A stretch of 23,083 nt of DNA, taken from Trebonia sp. (GTDB lineage: Bacteria; Actinomycetota; Actinomycetes; Streptosporangiales; Streptosporangiaceae). The notes beneath the pieces are model-generated. The model made no database searches, had not been told where the DNA came from, and saw only the letters and a list, made by a program, of their open reading frames with translations. The position numbers and the translations under genes are program-made. Shown piece by piece: positions 15,855 to 21,545 of the stretch (its first letter is position 1; the number at the start of each line of letters is the position of its first letter). The stretch is taken from contig JASHPP010000561.1 of NCBI GenBank assembly GCA_030038035.1, positions 1 through 23,083 on the forward strand, given 5' to 3'.

Positions 15855-17531
15855 ATGAGCCAAATATCTGAGCTGGCCGAGACGCTTGTTGAGCGCCACG
15901 CGCACAACCAGCGTGCCCCGATAGTAGTGCTTGCGAACGATCCGTGGATCCCCCAGGCCGGCCAGAGCGACGTCGATATCATCGCGAAGAACAAGGCGAT
16001 CTGGGATCGCGATCCCACGCCGGGCGACAATTATCTCGGCGAGCTCATCGGGCAGGGCTTCATCACCGCCGTCCTTGAGCTCGGCGCGGGTAATTCCCTG
16101 GAGCGCGCTGTTGCCAACCGGGTCCCGGCCGGCAAGTACCTGCGGCTGGTGCGGGGCGAGCACAATGATTCTTACCTGGAGCAGGCGCTGCAATTCGACG
16201 AGCCGAAGGTGAGGCTGGTCAAGCTCAGGGGAGACATCATAGGACGCAGCGCCGGGCACTGCAGAATCGACGCGCCCCTGGCCTCGGGGCTGCGTAATTC
16301 ACTGAAGGCTGTCATCAGGAGCTCTGACCTTATCTGGATCGGCCCGGTTGGCAAGGGCGCTGACGTCGATTCCATAATGCGATCCGATGCCTCGGTCATC
16401 TGGTGGGCCGCGGCGAACCCACCGGACACCGATACGGTAAGGCAGCTGCAATCCCGCCATCACGTGCGGATAATCGACGGTGCCGACGCCTCGTATGACG
16501 CGTTCTTCCGCGAGCTCGCGCTGGAAACGGCGCGCCTGGCACTGAAGCCCATCGCGCACGACAGCATCCGGCGCATCAATGAACAGGTGCGCTCGAAGCT
16601 GCCCGCCGACATAACGTACTCCGACCAGCTCATCCAGCGGCTCGCCCAGCAGATAAGGGTGGTTTGCGACGAATGGCGGCAGCGCACGCTGCTCGTCTAT
16701 ATCCACGATCCTGCCGCGCCGGGTGGCAGCGAGGTGGAGAAGAGGATCCACCGCTACCTGCGGTCGCCAGACAACCGCGAGCCCGACAGCATCCAGATCA
16801 CCGTGCGCGGCGCCAACATCAGGTGGATAGACAGGCACGCCGAGCGGCCGGCCCTCACCGATCCCAAGGTCAACTACGAGAAGATCATCGTGGTAGACAG
16901 CATCAGCTTCACCGGCCGGACGCTGCAGCTCGCGGAGGAGCACGTGCGGGCCGAGTGGCCGAGCGCCGACATTTACTGGGCGGTCCTCGTCGCCTTCCAG
17001 GACCTGGCCACCGGCGCGATTCCGTCGGGAATCGCGCCGAACCACCTGATAGCCGCCGCCAGGACAGACCGGCATGACATTTTCTTCCCCTGGGGGTGGA
17101 CCCAGGCCACTTCCTCGATCGTCCGCCACCTGCCCATGTACGACCGCACCCAGGACATCACGGTCGAGCAGCGCCCGTGGGGAACCGTCGAGGTCCTGGC
17201 CGACCAGGCGTGGTGCTCGGCCCGCCTGCTGTCGATTCGCGCCGGGCACCGCCTCAGCTACCAAAGTCATTCGGTCCGCGATGAGCTCTTCGTCGTGGTG
17301 GACGGCGACGTCGGCTTTGAGTTCGACAGCGACGAAGGCGACGTGATCGATGCCGTGCTGCTGGCCGAGGGCGAATACATCGCCGTGCCGAGGGGCGTAC
17401 GGCACAGGTTCGCCGCCTATCGCAATACCGTGCGGCTGCTCGAGATCGGCTTCGGATTCTACGACAAGGTATTCGACGTCGAGCGCTCCTCAGATGACTA
17501 TGGACGGGTGGGCAAGCTTGGCGATGTCTGA
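15855..17531 (+). CDS. Three-domain fusion: degenerate SIR2-like, phosphoribosyltransferase-like, and mannose-6-phosphate-isomerase-type cupin
   Basis: 558 aa, soluble. Residues about 60-225 follow the layout of SIR2-like NADase domains: VRLVKLRGD at 119-127 where the family has KLHGD, SSDLIWIGPVGKGADVD like the LLFIGYSLsDpd strand, and VIWWAAANPP. The catalytic His position is Arg125 and the TNxD motif is not visible, so this domain is probably catalytically altered. Residues about 250-425 look like a phosphoribosyltransferase, with the PRPP loop IIVVDSISFTGRTL (344-357) and FPWGW (411-415), recalling the FPWE end of xanthine-PRT-like proteins. Residues about 432-558 are a type II mannose-6-phosphate isomerase-like cupin: QRPWGTVEV, H472, VPRGVRHRF (H517) and DDYGRVG. 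Start ATG with GAGG about 11 bases upstream. First gene of a plus-strand cluster. The domain assignments are by motif; the function of the fusion is unknown to me. Confidence 0.82.
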   Translation: MSQISELAETLVERHAHNQRAPIVVLANDPWIPQAGQSDVDIIAKNKAIWDRDPTPGDNYLGELIGQGFITAVLELGAGNSLERAVANRVPAGKYLRLVRGEHNDSYLEQALQFDEPKVRLVKLRGDIIGRSAGHCRIDAPLASGLRNSLKAVIRSSDLIWIGPVGKGADVDSIMRSDASVIWWAAANPPDTDTVRQLQSRHHVRIIDGADASYDAFFRELALETARLALKPIAHDSIRRINEQVRSKLPADITYSDQLIQRLAQQIRVVCDEWRQRTLLVYIHDPAAPGGSEVEKRIHRYLRSPDNREPDSIQITVRGANIRWIDRHAERPALTDPKVNYEKIIVVDSISFTGRTLQLAEEHVRAEWPSADIYWAVLVAFQDLATGAIPSGIAPNHLIAAARTDRHDIFFPWGWTQATSSIVRHLPMYDRTQDITVEQRPWGTVEVLADQAWCSARLLSIRAGHRLSYQSHSVRDELFVVVDGDVGFEFDSDEGDVIDAVLLAEGEYIAVPRGVRHRFAAYRNTVRLLEIGFGFYDKVFDVERSSDDYGRVGKLGDV

Positions 17532-17573
17532 GTGCGGCCGGTACCCGGCGGCCGCGGGGCAGCGGGCTGGCTG

Positions 17574-18500
17574 ATGGCTGCGGCACGGGTTTACTTCCTC
17601 GGCGTCAGGACGCGCGGCTCGGCTTCGCACAGGGCGTTTCCCGCGTGGATGAAAGCGATCGGGTGGTCCGCGTCCCTCATCGGGGTCGATATGCCGCTGC
17701 ACAGCGACTGCCCCAGGTACGCGGACTTCCTGGCCCGCATGAAAGACGACGAGCGCTGCGCGGGGGCGCAGGTCACCTCGCACAAGGTCCGGGTCTTCGA
17801 GTGCCTCGCGGACGGACTCGATTTCCTCGATCCCGACGCGTGCTCGCTCGGCGAGGTCGGCGCCGTAGCCATCGCGGCGGGCACGCTGACCGGGTTCTCG
17901 CCGGACATGATGGCGCTGGCGGGCGAGCTGTCGCGGATGCTGCTGGCCGGCGGTCAACCGCCCCGTGCCAGGGAAGTGGTCATTCTCGGCGGCGGCGGCG
18001 CCGGGCGCGCGGTGGCACTGGCGAGTGCCAGGTTCGGCGGCGCCATCGTTCCGAAAATAACCATCACCGAACGCGACGGCCAGGTGAAGGCCGATCTGGA
18101 GGCCAGGCTCGAGGCGCTGCTGAACACGGCCGGCCGGGTCCACGCCGAGGTCCGCGACGGCGCCGAGAACGACGACGTGGTCCGCCACGCGCCGGCCGGA
18201 AGCCTGATCGTCAACGCCACGGGGCTGGGCAAGGACATCGCGGGCTCGCCGATATCCGGCGACGTCACCCTGCCCGCGGACTCGATTGCCTGGGACTTGA
18301 ACTACCGGGGCGACCTGCGTTTCCTGCAGCACGCCCGCGCGCAGAGCGGGCGCGGTGTCCAGGTATTCGACGGCTGGGACTACTTCCTGCGGAACTGGTT
18401 CGCGTGCCTATCCCGGCTGGCCGGGATGGCACCGGCGGAGGACCGGTTCGAGCGGTTCTGCGCGGCTTCTGAGTTTCTCCGGCCGACGATCAGCTACTGA
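17574..18500 (+). CDS. Shikimate dehydrogenase-family oxidoreductase (divergent AroE-like)
   Basis: 308 aa from ATG 17574 (the frame opens at 17532, immediately after the upstream stop, and that GTG is an alternative). N-terminal substrate domain: SASHRAF at 16-22 (consensus S-x-S-x-x-HN-x-AF), GAQVTSHK at 64-71 with the catalytic Lys at K71, and GFSPDMMAL at 107-115 where AroE has GYNTDxxG; D111 fits the catalytic Asp. NAD(P) domain: VVILGGGGAGRAVALA at 135-150, then VNATGLGK at 213-220 and a late FDGWDYFLRNW helix in place of the DGxxMLxxQ motif. The catalytic Lys/Asp pair is kept but the shikimate-recognition context is altered, so a related polyol or keto acid is a more likely substrate than shikimate. 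Its place in a cluster without aromatic-pathway genes supports that. No strong ribosome site; 42 bp after the upstream gene. Confidence 0.88.
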   Translation: MAAARVYFLGVRTRGSASHRAFPAWMKAIGWSASLIGVDMPLHSDCPRYADFLARMKDDERCAGAQVTSHKVRVFECLADGLDFLDPDACSLGEVGAVAIAAGTLTGFSPDMMALAGELSRMLLAGGQPPRAREVVILGGGGAGRAVALASARFGGAIVPKITITERDGQVKADLEARLEALLNTAGRVHAEVRDGAENDDVVRHAPAGSLIVNATGLGKDIAGSPISGDVTLPADSIAWDLNYRGDLRFLQHARAQSGRGVQVFDGWDYFLRNWFACLSRLAGMAPAEDRFERFCAASEFLRPTISY

Positions 18501-18525
18501 GCGACGTGGAGGGGGACGGGATCGC

Positions 18526-19161
18526 GTGATACTCAAGGGTCACCGCGGGCGGGCGGACAGCGCCGGCCGCCCAGCCGCGCGGGGCATCGGGATCAGGCGC
18601 ACGGAGCACGTGGTGATGCTGCTGCTCAGCGCCCTCGCGGTCGTGTGGCTCGGCGTGGGCGCCCTCACCAAGCCGCCGGATCAGGGCTGGCGGGAATGGT
18701 TTTCCGGATTTTCCGTCGGCATCGGAACGGCGATGGCCGCCGCGGTCCTGACGTTTCTGCTCATCGACATGATGCTCGCCAGGCAGCGGGAGACCGAGAG
18801 CCGCGAGAACGACCAGCGGGAGCGGCTGGGGAACCTGCTGGCGAGACTGCGGGTGGGCGGGGTTGAGGAGAACCGGAGCGTGCTTGAGCAGATGAGAAGC
18901 GCGGGCTGGCTGAAGAACGGCCAGCTGCGGGATGCGGATTTTTCCGGCGCGAACCTCGAGGGATTGGACCTCAGCTCGGCGGACCTGCGCATGGCCGTGT
19001 TCGTGGGAACCCGCCTGCGCCGTGCCAGCTTCCGCAACGCCGACGTGTCCAGCGCCCGGTTTACCCGGGCCGACCTGCGCGGGGCGAGGTTTGACGGCGC
19101 CGTCACGCAGGGAGCCGACTTCACCATGATCACCAAAGACGAGGACACGTTCCTGCCATGA
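18526..19161 (+). CDS. Two-TM membrane protein with C-terminal pentapeptide repeats
   Basis: 211 aa from GTG 18526, which follows GGAGGGGG at about 10 bases. The N-terminus is basic, then two hydrophobic helices at about 29-48 and 62-84, then a charged, likely coiled-coil linker at 85-130 (ARQRETESRENDQRERLGNL). A pentapeptide-repeat right-handed beta-helix follows at about 133-203, with A(D/N)LxG/F-type units such as DADFS, GANLE, SADLR, NADVS, RADLR. The topology suggests a membrane-anchored cytosolic repeat domain. Pentapeptide proteins range from DNA mimics and gyrase protection to scaffolds; this repeat domain is short, about 12-14 units, so a scaffold or anchor role is as likely as any. 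It is 25 bp after the AroE-like gene and its TGA overlaps the ATG of the kinase gene (ATGA). No enzymatic motif. Confidence 0.85.
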   Translation: MILKGHRGRADSAGRPAARGIGIRRTEHVVMLLLSALAVVWLGVGALTKPPDQGWREWFSGFSVGIGTAMAAAVLTFLLIDMMLARQRETESRENDQRERLGNLLARLRVGGVEENRSVLEQMRSAGWLKNGQLRDADFSGANLEGLDLSSADLRMAVFVGTRLRRASFRNADVSSARFTRADLRGARFDGAVTQGADFTMITKDEDTFLP

Positions 19162-20189
19162 CGCGGCCCGCGGGGCAGCTCGACGCCGGCCACTACCCCT
19201 TCCCTTGGCTGCTCGTGGAAGGCGGCGGCAGCCGGACCTGGGTTGCCGTGGTGGGCGATCGCGACGCGCAGCTGTCCGGGCTGAGCACGAACGTGACCAC
19301 CGGTTCCCAGTCGTCGGCGAGGCAGCGGCTGCGCAAGCTGCTTGGCTCGGTCCTCGCCGCGGCGGGCACTCGGGCAGCCGACGTCAGGCTCGCGTTCGCC
19401 GCGCACGGCGCGGCCGCCACGCAGCGGGCGGCTGAGCGGTTCGCCGACGTCTGCGCCGAGGTCCTGGCCGGACTGGGCGTGCGCGCGGACCTGATTGTGA
19501 CCAGCGACATGGTGCCCGTGGTCACCTCGGGCGACGCCGACCGCGTGGTCGCCGCGATCGCCGGGACCGGCACCGTGTTCGTCGCACACCGTGAGTTGAG
19601 CCACTGGGCCCGGGCCAGCGGGGCGGACTACCTGCTCTCCGACGAGGGCGGCGGCTTCGATCTGGCGATGCACGGCCTGCGGGCCGCGATCCGCGCCTCG
19701 GACGGCCGCGGCCGGGCAACCGGCCTCGTCGCTCGTGCCCGCCAGTGGTCCGCGGCCCCCGACGGCGTGCGGCTCAGCGATGCGCTGTACAACCATGTCT
19801 ACGTGGCACGGCCGCGCTCGGTGGTGGCCGGGTTCGCCCCGTCGGTGCTCGACGCCGCCAGGGACGGTGACGACGTAGCGGTCGCGCTGGTCGAGGCCGC
19901 GGCGGAGGAGTTCCTCGTGGGCGTGCGTGCGGTCGCCGAACAGGTGGACATCGCCAGGGACTCACCCGCGGTCATCTTGTCGGGAAGCCTGGCCACCGTC
20001 GAGTCGCCGCTGCGCAGCGCGATCCGCACGCGGGTACGCGAGTATCTCTCGCCCGCGGCCATCACCGATTACCAGCCGGAGAACCTTGCCGCGAAAGTCG
20101 CCGGCGTGGTCAGGCTGCTGCACGACGGTGGCGCGCACATGGAAGGGCTGAAGGCGGTGCTGCCGGTGACGATCCGGCGGGTGACCTGA
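19158..20189 (+). CDS. BadF/BadG/BcrA/BcrD-family ATPase, N-acetylglucosamine-kinase-like
   Basis: 343 aa, ATG overlapping the previous stop as ATGA. ASKHA-fold kinase. The phosphate-1 loop VEGGGSRTWVAVV (20-32) and the following GLSTN (41-45) closely resemble eukaryotic-type GlcNAc kinase (VEGGGTRS ... GLSTN). A catalytic Asp is at TSD (D117), phosphate-2 at AGTGT (135-139), the DEGGG loop at 162-166 (consensus DEGSG), and an adenosine-motif-like ILSGSLA late in the chain. In NAGK the phosphate-2 loop is GTGSN, whose Asn contacts the sugar; here it is GTGTV, so the sugar specificity may differ. Predicted to phosphorylate a hexosamine or related sugar. Its place in the cluster links it with the sugar-isomerase-like cupin. 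Codon usage is like its neighbours. Confidence 0.88.
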   Translation: MTRPAGQLDAGHYPFPWLLVEGGGSRTWVAVVGDRDAQLSGLSTNVTTGSQSSARQRLRKLLGSVLAAAGTRAADVRLAFAAHGAAATQRAAERFADVCAEVLAGLGVRADLIVTSDMVPVVTSGDADRVVAAIAGTGTVFVAHRELSHWARASGADYLLSDEGGGFDLAMHGLRAAIRASDGRGRATGLVARARQWSAAPDGVRLSDALYNHVYVARPRSVVAGFAPSVLDAARDGDDVAVALVEAAAEEFLVGVRAVAEQVDIARDSPAVILSGSLATVESPLRSAIRTRVREYLSPAAITDYQPENLAAKVAGVVRLLHDGGAHMEGLKAVLPVTIRRVT

Positions 20190-20262
20190 CCGACGGGCGG
20201 CGGCCTTGACAATTGCCTCTTAGTGTGACTGATTTGAATATGTCCGCTGAGGAGGAGCGCGC

Positions 20263-21459
20263 ATGACGGGACGGGGCCGGGTGCGGAAAGTCAATGATTT
20301 GCTGACGTCAAGCCGGCGCTGCCTGAATCAGGAGCTCCAGCAGTTTTCTTACAACCTGCAGACGATCCGGCCCGTCGGTCGGCCCGTTGTGTTCCAGGTC
20401 GAGCTGACCAACAACTGCCCGATGACCTGCACAATGTGCCCTAGAACGCATTCGATGGAGCGCTCCATCGGCAACATGTCGCGTGAGCTGTATCACAAGA
20501 TACTTGACGAGGCGGCGGGGTCCACGTCTCGTTTTTACATGCATCATTTCGGCGATTCCCTGGTGCACCCGGATCTCGGGCACTTCGTGGGCGAGGCCAC
20601 GCGGCGGGGAATTAACGGCTATCTCTCCGCCAATCCCGTGCTGCTCACCAGGCAGCGCATTCGCGCGATCGTCGATAACGGCCTGCACGAGCTCAACCTG
20701 TCCCTGGACGGGGTGACCGCGGAAACTTCTGAAGCGGTGCGCGGTAAGGCCGCCCGTAATGTCGCGCTCGCGGAAAAGCGCATCCACGAGCTGCTCGACT
20801 ACCGCGCCTCGGCCCGTTCCCCGTACCCGAGGATCGTGCTGCAGATCGTCCGCCAGAAACAGAACGCGCACGAGGTGAAGGACTGGCTCGCCAAATGGAG
20901 CCCGGTTTCCGAGATCGACCGCATCAAGGTGAAGTCGTATGTCACCTGGAGCGGCGGAGAGGAACCGATAAACGAGTTGCGGATCTCCCCCGCCGCGGCG
21001 CGGCCCGGCGTGGTGTGCGAGAAGCCGTGGACGTCCGTCACGATCTTGTGGGACGGAACGGTCGTCCCCTGCAACTTCGATCACGACGGGCTCTATCCGC
21101 TCGGAAACGTGGCGGAGCAGACCCTGCGGGAGATCTGGGCGGGCGAGCCGCTGACCACCCTGCGCTGCCGTCACCGGGACCGTGACCTGAGCGACATCCC
21201 CCTGTGCCGCGACTGCGTCGACATGGAAGGATTCCCGGTCAGGAAGTGGTATTACCCGGTCAACCGGCTGCGCCAGGCTGTCACTCCGGCCAGTTATGAA
21301 TTCAAGCCCGCGCGGCCATCCTCGAACGGCCGCGCGGAGCAGGCGCAGCGTGTTTCCCGCGCGTTCGCGACCCCGTACCGGGACAAGCCGCTTGGGCACC
21401 ATGTCACCCGCGCGCAGAGCAGAGCCCGCAAGGAGGCACTGGGCGAGGACGTGCCGTAA
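20263..21459 (+). CDS. Radical SAM protein with SPASM/twitch-type C-terminal domain
   Basis: 398 aa from ATG 20263, with GAGGAGGAG 5-7 bases upstream, a strong start. The radical SAM cluster motif is C52-x3-C56-x2-C59 (NNCPMTCTMCPR), followed by the RSIGNMSRELYHKIL stretch typical of SPASM radical SAM enzymes. The barrel continues to about 235, with NLSLDGVTAETSEAVRG at about 145-161. C-terminal auxiliary cluster cysteines: C252, C270 (TVVPCNFD), C315 and C318 (CRDC), with C302 as an extra; GNVAEQTLREIW is the standard SPASM helix. Family members perform dehydrogenation, epimerisation or peptide modification using SAM and Fe-S clusters. A basic 70-residue tail follows. No RiPP precursor peptide is evident next to it, which favours a small-molecule or sugar substrate. 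Its 73-bp upstream gap may allow a separate promoter. Confidence 0.92.
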   Translation: MTGRGRVRKVNDLLTSSRRCLNQELQQFSYNLQTIRPVGRPVVFQVELTNNCPMTCTMCPRTHSMERSIGNMSRELYHKILDEAAGSTSRFYMHHFGDSLVHPDLGHFVGEATRRGINGYLSANPVLLTRQRIRAIVDNGLHELNLSLDGVTAETSEAVRGKAARNVALAEKRIHELLDYRASARSPYPRIVLQIVRQKQNAHEVKDWLAKWSPVSEIDRIKVKSYVTWSGGEEPINELRISPAAARPGVVCEKPWTSVTILWDGTVVPCNFDHDGLYPLGNVAEQTLREIWAGEPLTTLRCRHRDRDLSDIPLCRDCVDMEGFPVRKWYYPVNRLRQAVTPASYEFKPARPSSNGRAEQAQRVSRAFATPYRDKPLGHHVTRAQSRARKEALGEDVP

Positions 21460-21465
21460 CGCCGC

Positions 21466-21486
21466 GCGGCCCGGCCGGCAGGCCGC
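21466..21486 (+). terminator. Hairpin after the radical SAM gene
   Basis: GCGGCC-9-GGCCGC starts 6 bases after the stop codon of the radical SAM gene, with additional GC pairing possible in the loop. No T-run follows; a U-less actinomycete terminator is plausible. It would mark the end of the 15855-21459 cluster. Confidence 0.45.
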
Positions 21487-21545
21487 ACCCGGCAACCGCC
21501 CGGGCGCTGTCTTCGTCATAGGGGCGGGCAGAAGATTGGGGCGCC

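Noticed and set aside
15855..17531. Calling the SIR2/PRTase protein an anti-phage defence gene
   Set aside because: The SIR2 catalytic His is replaced, the cupin is a sugar-isomerase type, and the neighbours are metabolic; no nuclease, Argonaute or other defence gene is adjacent. Retained only as an alternative.
20206..20211. Perfect TTGACA -35 box upstream of the radical SAM gene
   Set aside because: No acceptable -10 lies 16-19 bp downstream; kept only as a hint that the gene might have its own promoter.
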